Assembly: GCA_017308255.1 (NCBI GenBank)
Contig: JAFKFN010000006.1
Location: forward strand, 62,001 to 126,000
Direction: 5' to 3'
Origin: Altererythrobacter sp.
GTDB lineage: Bacteria; Pseudomonadota; Alphaproteobacteria; Sphingomonadales; Sphingomonadaceae
Length of the DNA stretch: 64,000 nt
In this document: one piece after another, positions 10,252 to 20,271 of the stretch
Layout: every line of letters begins with the position of its first letter
Numbering within the stretch: position 1 is the stretch's first letter
Made by a program: the position numbers and the translations under genes
Notes under the pieces: generated by a model
What the model saw: the letters and a program-made list of their open reading frames with translations, nothing else
Databases searched by the model: none
What the model was told of the DNA's origin: nothing

Positions 10252-10368
10252 ATCCTTCGCGCCCGGCGATGGCCTTGGTCGCGGCACTTTCCCTCGCTGT
10301 GCCTGTTTGCAATCCGGACCGCGCCTTCCTAGCTTCGCGGTCGAACGAACAATCAAGGCGAGAGGGCG

Positions 10369-12687
10369 ATGGCCGAAGCGGACGCAGCAACACTCGAGCA
10401 GGGAACGGTGCGGCTGCAAGTCGCCGCCGCCCGCCAGGAAGAAAGCGGCCGCGGCGTGGCGCGCATGCCGCGTTCGGCGTTCCAGGCGCTCGGCATCACC
10501 GAAGGCGACGCAGTCGAGATCGAAGGCAAGCGGATCACCGCGGCGATCGCCTTCCAGGCCTATGCCGAGGATGAGACGCTGGAAGTCGTCCGCCTCGACG
10601 GCCTGCAACGCGCCAATGCCGACACCGCCTCGGGCGAGCACGTCAAGATCCGCCGCGCCGAATCGCGCCCCGCCACGCGGGTGGTCTTCGCCCCGGCCCA
10701 GCGCGAGATGCGGTTGCAAGGGCCGAGCGAGGCCCTGAAGCGCGTGTTCTTCAAGCGCCCGCTGGTCGCCGGCGATCTCGTCGCCACCCATGGCCAGCAG
10801 CCGGTCACCAACGTGCCGCCGGATGTCCGCCGGATGTTCAATGCCCCGGCTTATGCGCTGACGCAGATCCGCCTCCAGGTCGTCGCCACGGTGCCCAAGG
10901 GCATCGTCCACATCGACGAGAACACCGAGGTGGAGCTGCGCGCCGAGTTCGAGGAGCCGCGCGACGGGCGCGGCATCATCAACTACGACGACGTCGGCGG
11001 CATGGAGGAAACCATCAAGGCCCTGCGCGAGATGGTGGAACTGCCGCTGCGCTATCCCGAGCTGTTCACGCGCCTGGGCGTCGATCCGCCCAAGGGCGTG
11101 CTGCTGCACGGCCCGCCCGGCACGGGCAAGACCCGGCTGGCCCAGGCGGTGGCCAATGAAAGCGACGCCCAGTTCTTCACCATCAACGGGCCGGAGATCA
11201 TGGGCTCCGCCTATGGCGAGAGCGAACGGCGCCTGCGCGAGGTGTTCGAAGAGGCAGAGCGCGCGCAGCCGGCGATCGTGTTCATCGACGAGATCGATTC
11301 GATCGCGCCCAAGCGCCAGAACGTCCAGGGGGAGGCGGAAAAGCGGCTGGTCGCCCAGCTGTTGACGCTGATGGACGGGTTGCAGGCCCGTTCCAACCTG
11401 GTGGTCATCGCCGCCACCAACCGGCCCGATGCGATCGACGAGGCGCTCCGCCGCCCCGGCCGCTTCGACCGCGAGATCATCATCGGCGTGCCTGACGAGC
11501 AGGGCCGGCGCGAGATCCTGGCCATCCACACCCGCGGCATGCCGCTGGGCGAAGGGGTCGATCTCCAGGAACTGGCCCGCAGCACGCATGGCTTCGTCGG
11601 CGCCGATCTCGCCGCCCTGGCGCGCGAGGCGGCGATCGAGGCGGTGCGGCGGATCATGCCGAAGCTGGACCTCGACGCCCGCACGATCCCCACCGAAGTG
11701 CTTGAGGAACTGCAGGTCGAAAAGAACGACTTCCGCGAAGCCCTGAAGCGCGTGCAGCCGAGCGCGATGCGCGAGGTCATGGTCCAGGCGCCGACCGTGG
11801 GCTGGGCCGATATCGGCGGCGTGGACGATGCGGAAGAGAAGCTGCGCGAAGGCGTGGAGCTGCCGCTCAAGAACCCGGCCGCGTTCGAACGGATCGGCAT
11901 CCGCCCGGCCAAGGGCTTCCTGCTCTATGGCCCGCCTGGCACCGGCAAGACCCTGCTCGCCAAGGCCGTCGCCAAGGAGGCGGAGGCGAACTTCATCTCG
12001 ATGAAAAGCTCCGACCTGCTGTCCAAGTGGTATGGCGAGAGCGAACAGCAGATCAGCCGCATGTTCGCCCGCGCGCGCCAGGTGGCGCCCTGCGTGATCT
12101 TCATCGACGAGATCGACAGCCTGGTGCCCGCGCGCGGCACCAGCGGCAACGAGCCGAAGGTCACCGCCCGCGTGGTCAACACCATCCTCGCCGAAATGGA
12201 CGGGATGGAGGAACTGAACTCGATCGTGGTGATCGGGGCGACTAACCGCCCCGGCCTGGTCGATCCCGCGCTGCTCAGGCCCGGCCGGTTCGACGAACTG
12301 GTCTATGTCGGCGCGCCGGACGAGCCCGGCCGGCTGCACATCCTCGGCATCCACACGCGCAACATGCCGCTGGCCGAGGACGTCGATCTCGCCAGCCTGG
12401 CCGCGCGGACGGAGCGCTATACCGGGGCCGACCTGGAAGACGTGGTCCGCCGCGCCGGCTTGATCGCCATCCGCACACGCGGCGAAGCGGCCACCGACGT
12501 GACGGCGCAGGATTTCGAGGAAGCGCTGGAAGACAGCCGCCCGACGGTGACCGAGCAGATGGAGATCGAATATCTGGCCATGCGCGGCGAACTGAAACGC
12601 CGCGCGATGGAAGTGCGCCAGATCGGCTTCATCCATGAAGGCATGCTCGAATCCACCCGCGAGCATAAGCACGAGGCGGATGGCTGA
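10369..12687 (+). CDS. Cdc48/p97/VAT-type double AAA+ ATPase
   Basis: The 772-residue product has the full architecture of archaeal VAT and eukaryotic Cdc48/p97, an ATP-driven protein unfoldase. An N domain (about 1-190: double-psi barrel plus second subdomain) precedes two AAA+ modules. D1 has Walker A GPPGTGKT at 248-255 and Walker B IVFIDEID with Asp307-Glu308. D2 has Walker A at 521-528 and Walker B with Asp580-Glu581. Arginine-finger segments ([19 protein letters not shown] and [19 protein letters not shown]) are present in both. The C-terminus is short and lacks an obvious HbYX proteasome-docking motif (it ends HEADG). Such genes are rare in bacteria but occur in some Proteobacteria; the substrate here is unknown. 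ATG is preceded by GAGAGGG. Confidence 0.93.
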   Translation: MAEADAATLEQGTVRLQVAAARQEESGRGVARMPRSAFQALGITEGDAVEIEGKRITAAIAFQAYAEDETLEVVRLDGLQRANADTASGEHVKIRRAESRPATRVVFAPAQREMRLQGPSEALKRVFFKRPLVAGDLVATHGQQPVTNVPPDVRRMFNAPAYALTQIRLQVVATVPKGIVHIDENTEVELRAEFEEPRDGRGIINYDDVGGMEETIKALREMVELPLRYPELFTRLGVDPPKGVLLHGPPGTGKTRLAQAVANESDAQFFTINGPEIMGSAYGESERRLREVFEEAERAQPAIVFIDEIDSIAPKRQNVQGEAEKRLVAQLLTLMDGLQARSNLVVIAATNRPDAIDEALRRPGRFDREIIIGVPDEQGRREILAIHTRGMPLGEGVDLQELARSTHGFVGADLAALAREAAIEAVRRIMPKLDLDARTIPTEVLEELQVEKNDFREALKRVQPSAMREVMVQAPTVGWADIGGVDDAEEKLREGVELPLKNPAAFERIGIRPAKGFLLYGPPGTGKTLLAKAVAKEAEANFISMKSSDLLSKWYGESEQQISRMFARARQVAPCVIFIDEIDSLVPARGTSGNEPKVTARVVNTILAEMDGMEELNSIVVIGATNRPGLVDPALLRPGRFDELVYVGAPDEPGRLHILGIHTRNMPLAEDVDLASLAARTERYTGADLEDVVRRAGLIAIRTRGEAATDVTAQDFEEALEDSRPTVTEQMEIEYLAMRGELKRRAMEVRQIGFIHEGMLESTREHKHEADG

Positions 12688-12718
12688 ACCGGGGGCCTGG
12701 CGGAAAACTTCGATCCTC

Positions 12719-12905
12719 TCGTCATTCCGCGAACGCGGGAACCTGGAGCATGATCGCCTTTGGTTGAAACACTCGTCATTGCGAGCGTAGCGAAGCAATC
12801 CAGGGGCGTATTGAGCCGCCCTGGATTGCTTCGTCACTACGCTCCTCGCAATGACGATTCAGCGTCAGGCGATCCTGCTCCAGGCCCCGCTTCGCGGGGA
12901 TGAGG
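12719..12905. repeat. Composite intergenic repeats (families A and B)
   Basis: Between the two ATPase genes lie a half copy of family B (GTCATTCCGCGAACGCGGGA, from 12721), a full family A element at 12773-12856 with inverted arms CGTCATTGCGAGCGTAGCGA and CTCCTCGCAATGACGA, and a family B-like remnant CCCCGCTTCGCGGGGATGA near 12885-12903. The 35 bases 12743-12777 recur at 26564-26598 with about three differences. These are non-coding palindromic elements; they can also act as transcript ends between the convergent genes. Confidence 0.75.
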
Positions 12906-12941
12906 AATTGGGGTCTCCACATCTCCCCAATCGAAAGCGAC

Positions 12942-14528
12942 CTACCGCATCAGCCCGCCGATGATATTGCGCACGAAGCGGCCGACATAAGGCCCGGCGA
13001 GATCGGTCGCGATCGATCCGGCCGCCGATGTCGCCGCATTGCGCATGGGGTTGGAGCGTGACTTGCGCCCGGTCACCGCTGCGGCGGCGATCGTGGCGGC
13101 GGAGCCGGCGACCGCGCCCGCCGCGCGCTTCCCCGCCTTCGAGAACACCTTGCCCCAGATGCCGGTATTGAGCTGTTCGCGCCGGGCGACTTCCTCGTGC
13201 CCTTTCTCGGCCACTTCCGCGGCCGTGGCGGCGGCGTCGGCGGCTTTCTGCGCCAGCACTTCGGAACAGCTCTCGCGGTCCACCGGCGTATCGTACTTGC
13301 CGGCGAAGGGGCTCAAAGACTGGATGATCGCCCGTTCCTTGTCGGTCACCGGTCCCAGCCGGCTGCGCGGCGGCTTGATCAGCGTGCGCTGGACAATGGA
13401 AGGCGCGCCGTCTTCCAGCAGCATGGAAACCAGTGCCTCGCCTACTTTCAGCTCGGTGATCGCAGTGGCGACGTTCAGCTCGGGATTGATGCGGAACGTG
13501 TCGGCCGCCGCCTTGATCGCCTTCTGGTCGCGCGGGGTGAAGGCGCGCAGCGCGTGCTGCACCCGGTTGCCCAGCTGGCCGGCCACTTCCTCGGGAATAT
13601 CGATCGGGTTCTGGGTGACGAAATAGACGCCCACGCCCTTGGAACGGATCAGGCGCACCACCTGCTCGATCTTGTCCCGCAGGGCGTTCGGCGCATCGTC
13701 GAACAGCAGGTGCGCCTCGTCGAAGAAGAACACCAGCTTCGGCTTCTCCGGATCGCCTACTTCGGGCAGCACTTCGAACAGCTCGGCCAGCAGCCACAGC
13801 AGGAACGTGGCATAGAGCTTGGGGCTGCACATCAGCTTGTCGGCCGCCAGGATATTGATGATCCCGCGCCCCTGCTCGTCGGTCTTGATGAAATCGACGA
13901 TCTCCAGCGCCGGCTCCCCGAAGAACAGCGCGCCGCCCTGGCTGTCGAGCGTCAGCAACTGGCGCTGGATGGAACCGACGCTGGCCTTGGTGACGTTGCC
14001 GTACCGCGTCGTCAGCTCGGCGGCGTTCTCGGCCGTATGGACCAGCATCGCCTGCAAGTCCTTCAGGTCCAGCAACAGCAGGCCCTGGTCGTCGGCAAAG
14101 CGGAAGGCGATGTTGAGCACGCCTTCCTGCGTTTCGTTGAGGCCCAGCAGGCGTGACAGCAGCAGCGGCCCCATTTCCGAAACGGTGGTGCGGATCGGGT
14201 GGCCCTGCTCGCCGTAAAGGTCCCAGAACACCGCCGGATTGTCGGCATAGGCATAATCCGCCAGGCCGATCTCCTTCGCCCGCGCTTCCAGCTTGTCGGC
14301 ATTCTTGGCCGTGGGGGAGCCGGCCATGCAGATACCCGAAAGGTCGCCTTTCACATCGGCCAGGAACACCGGAACGCCGGCGGCGGAGAAATCCTCGGCC
14401 AGTCCCTGCAGGGTCACCGTCTTGCCGGTGCCGGTCGCCCCCGCGATCAACCCATGCCGATTCGCCCGCGAGAGTTCGAGCACCTGCCGCTCGCCATTCG
14501 CGCCAAGTCCGAGAAAGATAGATGCCAT
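12942..14528 (-). CDS. HerA-like ATPase, DUF853 family
   Basis: A 528-residue FtsK/HerA-superfamily P-loop ATPase of the DUF853 (YjgR) group; its cellular role is not established. Walker A is GATGTGKT at residues 30-37, and Walker B is [12 protein letters not shown] near residue 260. The glutamine-bearing [13 protein letters not shown] segment follows. The last ~80 residues are Ala-rich with Gly-rich helices that could touch a membrane. The ATG at 14528 was chosen over an in-frame start 23 codons upstream because GGGAG sits about 6 bases before it and the product then begins at the conserved MASIFLGLG. It converges on the Cdc48-like gene and diverges from pabBC. Confidence 0.88.
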   Translation of the reverse strand: MASIFLGLGANGERQVLELSRANRHGLIAGATGTGKTVTLQGLAEDFSAAGVPVFLADVKGDLSGICMAGSPTAKNADKLEARAKEIGLADYAYADNPAVFWDLYGEQGHPIRTTVSEMGPLLLSRLLGLNETQEGVLNIAFRFADDQGLLLLDLKDLQAMLVHTAENAAELTTRYGNVTKASVGSIQRQLLTLDSQGGALFFGEPALEIVDFIKTDEQGRGIINILAADKLMCSPKLYATFLLWLLAELFEVLPEVGDPEKPKLVFFFDEAHLLFDDAPNALRDKIEQVVRLIRSKGVGVYFVTQNPIDIPEEVAGQLGNRVQHALRAFTPRDQKAIKAAADTFRINPELNVATAITELKVGEALVSMLLEDGAPSIVQRTLIKPPRSRLGPVTDKERAIIQSLSPFAGKYDTPVDRESCSEVLAQKAADAAATAAEVAEKGHEEVARREQLNTGIWGKVFSKAGKRAAGAVAGSAATIAAAAVTGRKSRSNPMRNAATSAAGSIATDLAGPYVGRFVRNIIGGLMR

Positions 14529-14635
14529 CGACTGCTCCCGTGCCTTTGCGTCGGTCTGCCGCAGGCCAAGCCGGGCGGTCAAGCGATTGGCCGTCAACCG
14601 ATAGACATGGGCCGATTTGGCGGTAGAGCGCGAAA

Positions 14636-16435
14636 ATGGCCGAACACCAACCTTTCGTCCTGCTCGACGATGCGCGCGGGGAAGGCGCCAGCGATGCGCA
14701 GTTGTTCGAGAACCCGGTGCGCGTCTTCGTCGCCCGGCGGCCGGATGAAGTGCTGCCGGCGCTGGAAGCCGCCGATGCCGCCCGGCGCGAGACCGGCGGC
14801 ACGCTGGCCGGCTATCTCGCCTACGAAGCGGGCCTTGCGCTGGAGCCGAAGCTGGGGGCGCTGGCCCAGATGCGCAGCGGGGCGGTGGGTCCGCTGCTGT
14901 GGTTCGGACTGTTCGATGCGCTGCGCACGATCCCCGCCGCGGATGTGCCGCGTTGGCTGGCGGAGCGTGCCGGGGCCGCCCCCGCCTCGATCGGCCCGTT
15001 GGAGCCGCAGATTTCCATCGGCGGCTATCTCGATGCTTTCGCGGCGCTGCAGGAAGCGATTCGCGCCGGCGACATCTACCAGGCCAACCTGACGATGCCG
15101 CTTGCCGGCCCCGCGCGTGGCGATCCCCTGGCGATCTACGCGGCGATCCGCCCTTCGGCCGGCGCCGGCTATGGCGGCGTGATCTTCGACGGTTCGGATT
15201 GGCTGCTGTCCTTCAGCCCGGAGCTGTTCTTCTCGCTCAAGGGCCGCGCGGCAAAAACGAAGCCGATGAAGGGCACTCGCCCGCGTGGGCGTGACGAAGC
15301 CGAGGACGCGGCGTTCATTGCCGAGCTGGCCGCTTCGGCCAAGGACAAGGCCGAGAACCTGATGATCGTCGATCTGCTGCGCAATGACCTCTCGCGCGTT
15401 GCGGAGGCCGGCTCGGTGCGGGTCGATAACTTGTTTGCCATCGAAACCTATCCCACGGTGCATACGATGGTCTCCACCGTGCGGGCCGAGCTTGTGCCGG
15501 GCAAAGGCGCGATGGACATGATCCGCGCGCTGTTCCCGTGCGGCTCGATCACCGGTGCGCCGAAGATTCGTGCGATGGAGTTGATCGACGACCTCGAGCG
15601 CGATGCGCGCGGCCCTTATTGTGGCTCCATCGGCCGGATCGACGGCAACGGGGACGCGGCGTTCAACGTCGCTATCCGCACGGTGCGGCTCACCCCTGGC
15701 GAAAACCAGCGCCACAGGGCGGTGCTGGGCGTCGGCGGGGCGATCGTGGCGGACAGCCACGGCATGGCCGAATGGCGCGAATGCCTGGTCAAGGGCGGCT
15801 TCGCCCGGGGCGCGGCGGGCGGGTTCGACCTGATCGAGACGATGCTGTTCGATCCCGAGGAGGGCGTGCCCCGGCTGGAGCTGCACGTCGGCCGCCTGAA
15901 GCACAGCGCCACCGAACTGGGCTTCGCGTTCGACCGGCACGAGGCGCGCAACCGCATCCAGGCGCTGTGCTTCGAGCTGGAGGCGCCCACGCGGCTGCGG
16001 CTGCTGCTCTCCCGCCAGGGAGAGATCGCGCTGGAAGCGGCGCCCTTGCCGCCGCCGATGGAGGGCGTGGCGCCCTGCGTGGCCTTGCCGCTGCCGGTAG
16101 TGCCGGGCGATTGGCGCTTGCGGCACAAGACGACGGATCGCGGCTTTCACGAGGAAGCGCTTGCCGTCGCGCGGGCGGGCGGCGCGCGCGAGGCGCTGCT
16201 GGTGCGGGATGACGGGCTGGTCACCGAAGGCAGCTTCACCAATGTATTCGTCGAAAGGGCCGGCGTGCTGCTGACCCCGCCGGCCTCGTTGGGCCTGCTG
16301 CCGGGCGTCCTGCGGGCCGAGCTGCTCATGGAAGGCCGCGCGCGGGAGGCGGAACTGGCGCTGGAAGACCTGGCTGATGGCTTCTTCATCGGCAACGCGC
16401 TACGCGGCCTGATCCCGGCGAGGTTGATACCATGA
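14636..16435 (+). CDS. pabBC: Fused aminodeoxychorismate synthase component I / lyase
   Basis: The 599-residue protein joins two enzymes of p-aminobenzoate synthesis for folate. Residues ~1-390 are PabB, which aminates chorismate: Lys212 in PMKGTRPRG is the lysine that distinguishes this family, followed by [16 protein letters not shown] and [15 protein letters not shown]. Residues ~395-599 are the PLP-dependent lyase PabC: LIETMLFD, Schiff-base lysine Lys498 in [12 protein letters not shown], and [13 protein letters not shown]. The fusion makes the intermediate in one polypeptide. The amidotransferase subunit PabA is not in the window. Its stop overlaps the next gene's ATG (ATGA). Confidence 0.95.
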   Translation: MAEHQPFVLLDDARGEGASDAQLFENPVRVFVARRPDEVLPALEAADAARRETGGTLAGYLAYEAGLALEPKLGALAQMRSGAVGPLLWFGLFDALRTIPAADVPRWLAERAGAAPASIGPLEPQISIGGYLDAFAALQEAIRAGDIYQANLTMPLAGPARGDPLAIYAAIRPSAGAGYGGVIFDGSDWLLSFSPELFFSLKGRAAKTKPMKGTRPRGRDEAEDAAFIAELAASAKDKAENLMIVDLLRNDLSRVAEAGSVRVDNLFAIETYPTVHTMVSTVRAELVPGKGAMDMIRALFPCGSITGAPKIRAMELIDDLERDARGPYCGSIGRIDGNGDAAFNVAIRTVRLTPGENQRHRAVLGVGGAIVADSHGMAEWRECLVKGGFARGAAGGFDLIETMLFDPEEGVPRLELHVGRLKHSATELGFAFDRHEARNRIQALCFELEAPTRLRLLLSRQGEIALEAAPLPPPMEGVAPCVALPLPVVPGDWRLRHKTTDRGFHEEALAVARAGGAREALLVRDDGLVTEGSFTNVFVERAGVLLTPPASLGLLPGVLRAELLMEGRAREAELALEDLADGFFIGNALRGLIPARLIP

Positions 16436-17610
16436 GCCACGAGCACCTGAGTCCGGCGCTGCGCCGCATCGCCGCCTCGCCCACCACGGCGATGACCGAC
16501 CGCGCCACTGCGCTCCGCGAGGCCGGGCGGGACGTGATCTCGCTGTCGGTGGGGGAACCCGATTTCGCCACGCCGCCCCATGTGATCGCGGCCGCCAAGG
16601 CGGCGCTCGATGCCGGGGCCACCAAGTACACCCCGGTCACCGGCACGCTCCATCTCAAGCAGGCGGCGGCGCTGCATTTCCGCCGCGATCTGGGGATCGC
16701 CTGCCAGCCGGAACAGGTGATCGTCACCGCCGGCGGCAAGCAGGCGATCTTCGAAGCGCTCGCCGCCACGGTGGGCGAGGGGGACGAGGTCATCGTGCCC
16801 AGCCCGTGGTGGGTCAGCTATCCGCAGATGGTGCGTTTCGCCGGAGGCCAGGTGGTGCCGCTGGTCACCCACGCGCACCATGGCTTCCGCTTCGAGGCAG
16901 GCGATCTCGACGCCCTGATAACCCCGCGCACCCAGTGGCTGCTGCTCAACAGCCCCGGCAATCCCACCGGCGCGGTCTATCCGGCCGAGATGCTGCGCGG
17001 AATCGCCGAGGTGTTGCGCCGCCATCCGCAGGTCATGGTCCTGTCCGACGATATCTACGCGCCGCTGATCTACACGGGCCAGCCGCACGCCACGCTGGCG
17101 GCCCTGTTCCCCGACCTCGCCGATCGTGTGTGCACCGTCTCGGGCGTGTCCAAGAGCCACGCGATGACCGGCTTCCGCATCGGCGTGGCGACCGGCCCCG
17201 CCTGGCTGATCGAGGCCATGGGCCGGCTGCAATCGAATGCCAGCGGCAACCCGGCGGCGGTCAGCCAGGCCGCGGCGGTGGCCGCTTTCGAAGGCCCGCA
17301 GGATTTCCTTGCCGAATGGCGCGAGCGCTTCCGCCAGCGGCGCGACCTGGTGGTTTCGGCGGTGAACGCCATTCCCGGCCTCTCCACCCCGGTGCCTGAC
17401 GGCGCGTTCTATTGCTTCGTCGATGCCACGCCCCTGATGGGCCGCTTTGGCGGCGACGACGGCAAGCTGGCGCTGCACCTGCTGGAACACGGCGTGGCCG
17501 TGGTCGCCGCCAGCGCTTTCGGCGGCAAGGACGGCTTCCGCATCAGCTTCGCCGCTGACGAGGCGGTGCTGGAAGAAGCGCTGCGGCGCATCGCCGGTGC
17601 CCTGGCATGA
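16432..17610 (+). CDS. Class I/II PLP aminotransferase, aspartate aminotransferase-like
   Basis: A 392-residue fold-type I aminotransferase, probably acting on aspartate or another amino acid with 2-oxoglutarate. Landmarks are SVGEPDFATPPHV near residue 38, NSPGNPTGAVYPAEM near 175, the PLP lysine Lys241 in SGVSKSHAMTGFRIG, and RISFA near the C-terminus with the substrate-carboxylate arginine. It overlaps pabBC by 4 bp and is therefore co-translated with it, though no folate role for such an enzyme is known to me. Substrate specificity cannot be resolved by eye. Confidence 0.88.
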   Translation: MSHEHLSPALRRIAASPTTAMTDRATALREAGRDVISLSVGEPDFATPPHVIAAAKAALDAGATKYTPVTGTLHLKQAAALHFRRDLGIACQPEQVIVTAGGKQAIFEALAATVGEGDEVIVPSPWWVSYPQMVRFAGGQVVPLVTHAHHGFRFEAGDLDALITPRTQWLLLNSPGNPTGAVYPAEMLRGIAEVLRRHPQVMVLSDDIYAPLIYTGQPHATLAALFPDLADRVCTVSGVSKSHAMTGFRIGVATGPAWLIEAMGRLQSNASGNPAAVSQAAAVAAFEGPQDFLAEWRERFRQRRDLVVSAVNAIPGLSTPVPDGAFYCFVDATPLMGRFGGDDGKLALHLLEHGVAVVAASAFGGKDGFRISFAADEAVLEEALRRIAGALA

Positions 17611-17630
17611 TTCCCGCCCCCCGCTAATTC

Positions 17631-17720
17631 CGTTCGCCCTGAGCCTGTCGACGGACCGCTTTTCACTTCGGCATAGCGCTGAAAGCGAAGACTGCCCTTC
17701 GACAAGCTCAGGACGAACGG
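17631..17720. repeat. Complete palindromic intergenic repeat (family C)
   Basis: The left arm CGTTCGCCCTGAGCCTGTCG (17631-17650, continuing ACGG) and the right arm, read in reverse, CCCTTCGACAAGCTCAGGAC (17695-17714, then GAACGG) are inverted copies around a loop of about 40 bp. A half copy lies before prmC at 918-942. It is a non-autonomous element with no open frame. Confidence 0.75.
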
Positions 17721-17734
17721 TCTAGAGGGGGCGA

Positions 17735-18391
17735 ATGGCAATCCCCATTCTCTTCGAAGACGGCGAAGCGCTGGTGATCGACAAGCCCGGCGGCTTGCCG
17801 ATGGATCAACCGCGCGCCGGCGGCGCTTCTCTGGATGATCATCTGGGCGATCTGAAGCTCGGCTTCCAGCGGCTGCCGATGCCGGTTCACCGGCTCGATG
17901 CCGACACCTCGGGCTGCCTGCTTCTCGCGCGCAATCCCAAGGCGCTGAAGCGCTTCGCCGCTGCGTTCGAGGCTCGGCTGGTGGGCAAGCGCTATCTTGG
18001 CGTGCTTGCCGGCATTCCGCTGGAGAGCGAAGGTACGGTGGACCTGGCGCTGAGCAAGATCAGCAGCGCGGAGAAGGGCTGGCGGATGATCCCGGCGAAG
18101 AAGGGCAAGCCGGCGCTCACCCACTGGCGCGTCGTGGCGACAAGCGGCGGCCGCGCGCTGGTGGAGTTCCGGCCGGAGACCGGCCGCACGCACCAGATCC
18201 GCGTCCATGCCGCCAGCGGGATCGGCGTGCCGCTGCTCGGCGATCCGGTTTACGGCGACGGGAAAGGTGCGCCCCGCACGCTGCTCCACGCGGCGGCACT
18301 GGAAGTCCCGCGCGAAGGCAAGCCGCCGATCGCCGCCATGGCGCCTTTGCCGGCCGATTTCGCCGGGCTCGGTTTCGCCGATGGCGGATGA
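17735..18391 (+). CDS. RluA-family RNA pseudouridine synthase
   Basis: A 218-residue cytoplasmic enzyme that isomerises uridine to pseudouridine in rRNA or tRNA. The catalytic aspartate is Asp55 in HRLDADTSGCLLLARN, and the family motifs KRYLGVLAG and RPETGRTHQIRVHAA follow. It has no N-terminal S4 domain, so it is a short RluA-like form; the target base cannot be named. Its end overlaps the arfB start by 11 bp, so the two are coupled. The start is preceded by AGAGGGGGCG just after the family C repeat. Confidence 0.92.
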   Translation: MAIPILFEDGEALVIDKPGGLPMDQPRAGGASLDDHLGDLKLGFQRLPMPVHRLDADTSGCLLLARNPKALKRFAAAFEARLVGKRYLGVLAGIPLESEGTVDLALSKISSAEKGWRMIPAKKGKPALTHWRVVATSGGRALVEFRPETGRTHQIRVHAASGIGVPLLGDPVYGDGKGAPRTLLHAAALEVPREGKPPIAAMAPLPADFAGLGFADGG

Positions 18392-18797
18392 GGGCGACGC
18401 GCTGATCGCCCGCGCGCTGGCGCTGGCGGAGGAAAGCTTCATCGCCGCTTCCGGCCCCGGTGGGCAGAACGTCAACAAGGTGGCGACGGCGGTGCAGCTG
18501 CGCCTGGATGTCTTCGCGCTGCGGCTGGAACCGCCAGTGTTCCACCGCCTCAAGGCCCTCGCCGGCAGCCGGATGACCGCGCGGGGGGAGATCGTGATCG
18601 CCGCGCGCCGCCTCCGCACGCAGGAGGCCAACCGCGAAGATGCCCGCGCGCGCCTGGTGGAACTGATCGCACAGGCCTTGGCCGAACCGAAGAAGCGCGC
18701 CAAGAGCCGGGTCAACCGCGTCGGCAAAGCCCAGCGCCTCAAGGCCAAGAAGGCGCGCGGCACGGTCAAGGCCAATCGCGGCAAGGTGGAGTGGTAG
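18381..18797 (+). CDS. arfB: Alternative ribosome-rescue factor ArfB
   Basis: ArfB hydrolyses peptidyl-tRNA on ribosomes stalled without a stop codon. The 138-residue product has a single class I release-factor domain with the GGQ motif at residues 27-29 (ASGPGGQNVNKVATAV). Its C-terminal tail is very basic and Lys/Arg/Ala-rich (about residues 105-138), the part that enters the empty mRNA channel in this family. The stop-codon recognition domain of prfA is absent. The ATG lies within the 3' end of the pseudouridine synthase gene, which implies translational coupling. Confidence 0.92.
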   Translation: MADEGDALIARALALAEESFIAASGPGGQNVNKVATAVQLRLDVFALRLEPPVFHRLKALAGSRMTARGEIVIAARRLRTQEANREDARARLVELIAQALAEPKKRAKSRVNRVGKAQRLKAKKARGTVKANRGKVEW

Positions 18798-18834
18798 CTG
18801 TTCAGCGGGGCCCTACTCGGCTATCTCTGCGGTA

Positions 18835-19122
18835 TTATTGGTTCTGGACCAAGCGGAGGCGAAACGCAGCGCATTCTTGAACCGTATTCGAAAACTCTGT
18901 CGGGTATTTTATTACCGCTGCCTCGATTGTGTAATCGAGCAATCCAAGCTTCTTTAGCCTCGAAAATCCGCTTTGCACATCGCCGTTTACAACTAGGCGC
19001 GAGATGGCTTCGACGGTACCATAGTTACGGCGCATCCCGATAAAAATGGTGGGATGGTAGCCTTTTTGCGCTGCTACTTTGATTGTTTCGTCAATAAAGG
19101 CTTCCAGTTCAGCGTTTGCCAT
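18835..19122 (-). CDS. Small hypothetical protein in low-GC DNA
   Basis: A 95-residue soluble protein I cannot assign. It starts MANAELEAFIDETIKVAAQK and contains IGMRRNYGTVEAISRLVVNG followed by QSGFSRLKKLGLLDYTIEAA. That second pattern is one I recall from the ends of assorted accessory or defence-linked proteins, but I cannot name the family. DNA here is visibly richer in A+T than its neighbours (runs such as TATTTTATTACC), a sign of recent acquisition. It stands alone, facing away from rpmG. A GGGG-A-ATATG context precedes the start. Confidence 0.6.
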   Translation of the reverse strand: MANAELEAFIDETIKVAAQKGYHPTIFIGMRRNYGTVEAISRLVVNGDVQSGFSRLKKLGLLDYTIEAAVIKYPTEFSNTVQECAAFRLRLVQNQ

Positions 19123-19311
19123 ATTCCCCTCCGTGCAGCGATATATACCGGAAGAGCTGGTTCAAGGCGACAGGAGAACGTGCCCACCGTTCGGCCTGCT
19201 TGACTTTTCCCGCCGTGCGCCGCAAAGGCCCGCGCGGATGGGCGGCGCCGTGCGCGTCGCCCCTGTCGTTTCGGGCGCTACGCCCTACGGATATTTTTCG
19301 GGAATCAGACC

Positions 19312-19479
19312 ATGGCGAAGCCCGCAACGATCAAGATTCGGCTGAATTCGACGGCCGACACCGGCTTCTTTTACGTGACCAAGAAGAACCCGCGGAACCA
19401 GACCGAAAAGCTGACCTTCCGCAAGTACGATCCGATCGCGAAGAAGCATGTCGAGTTCAAGGAAGGCAAGATCAAGTAA
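19312..19479 (+). CDS. rpmG: 50S ribosomal protein L33
   Basis: A 55-residue ribosomal protein of the large subunit, beginning [20 protein letters not shown] and ending in a Lys-rich FKEGKIK tail. It has no CXXC pairs, so it is the zinc-free form. The upstream 190 bp contains a GGGCG-CTA-CGCCC hairpin (19273-19285) before an A/T-rich TATTTTTCGGGAA stretch. The GGAA there could serve the ribosome. Confidence 0.97.
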   Translation: MAKPATIKIRLNSTADTGFFYVTKKNPRNQTEKLTFRKYDPIAKKHVEFKEGKIK

Positions 19480-19555
19480 GCCTCAGGGCTTGCTTAACAG
19501 CCGGGAACCCCTGGGTTCACAGCCGGTTCAATGGCCCGTGCCTAGCGCCGGGAGC

Positions 19556-20215
19556 ATGAACGCCTTGTCCAAGATCGCCACAACGCCGCTGCGCCTCGCT
19601 CTTGCGGGCGCGCTGGCTGCCGCCCTGCCCGCCGCGCTCGGTTTTTCCGCTGCGCCGGCCATGGCACAAGGCACCGATGCGCTCGATCAGGCGGTCGCCG
19701 CGCTGCGCGGCATTTCCACCATGAAGGCGGATTTCGTCCAGACCGATCGCACCGGGCAGAGCGTTCGCGGCACGCTGACGATCAAGCGCCCGGGCCGCAT
19801 CCGCTTCGAGTACGAGCCGTCGGCCAAGATGCTGGTGGTCTCCAACGGCAGCCGGCTGACGCTGATCGATTATGAAGTGAACCAAGTCCAGTCATGGCCG
19901 ATCGGCAGTTCGCCGCTCAGCGCGCTGCTCGATCCCAAGCGTGACGTGAAGCGCTATGGCACGGTGGTCCCCTCGTCCAATCCGAATGTGATCACCATCG
20001 ATGTCAAGGATTCGAAGAACGGGATAACGATCACCCTGATCTTCGTCCGCGACAGCGCGGCGCCCGGCGGGCTCCAGCTGACCAACTGGGTCGCGCTCGA
20101 TGCGCAGAACAAGCGCACCACGGTCCGCTTGACGAACCAGAGTTACGGCATGTCCGTTCCTGACAGCACCTTCACCTATCGCGATCCGCGGCGCACGAGT
20201 CGTCGCCCGGGATAA
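19556..20215 (+). CDS. lolA: LolA-like outer-membrane lipoprotein carrier
   Basis: LolA carries lipoproteins across the periplasm from LolCDE to the outer membrane. The 219-residue precursor has a long signal peptide ending near AMAQ (residue ~37). The LolA fold follows: STMKADFVQTDRTGQSVRGT, then LTIKRPGRIRFEYEPSAKM and the hydrophobic SNGSRLTLIDYEVNQV. ATG at 19556 follows GGGAGC and gives a normal signal peptide. It is transcribed away from rpmG's end by 76 bp, and a structured 3' region with a terminator lies downstream. Confidence 0.9.
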   Translation: MNALSKIATTPLRLALAGALAAALPAALGFSAAPAMAQGTDALDQAVAALRGISTMKADFVQTDRTGQSVRGTLTIKRPGRIRFEYEPSAKMLVVSNGSRLTLIDYEVNQVQSWPIGSSPLSALLDPKRDVKRYGTVVPSSNPNVITIDVKDSKNGITITLIFVRDSAAPGGLQLTNWVALDAQNKRTTVRLTNQSYGMSVPDSTFTYRDPRRTSRRPG

Positions 20216-20271
20216 ACGGTTCGCCGTGAGCGGAGGCCACGATGCGACCAGCCGAATCCTCCTATTCATTT

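Noticed and set aside
10135..12837. A 900-codon open frame antisense to the Cdc48-like gene
   Set aside because: It mirrors a well supported gene on the other strand, is His/Arg/Gly-rich without family motifs, and is the usual shadow frame of GC-rich coding DNA.
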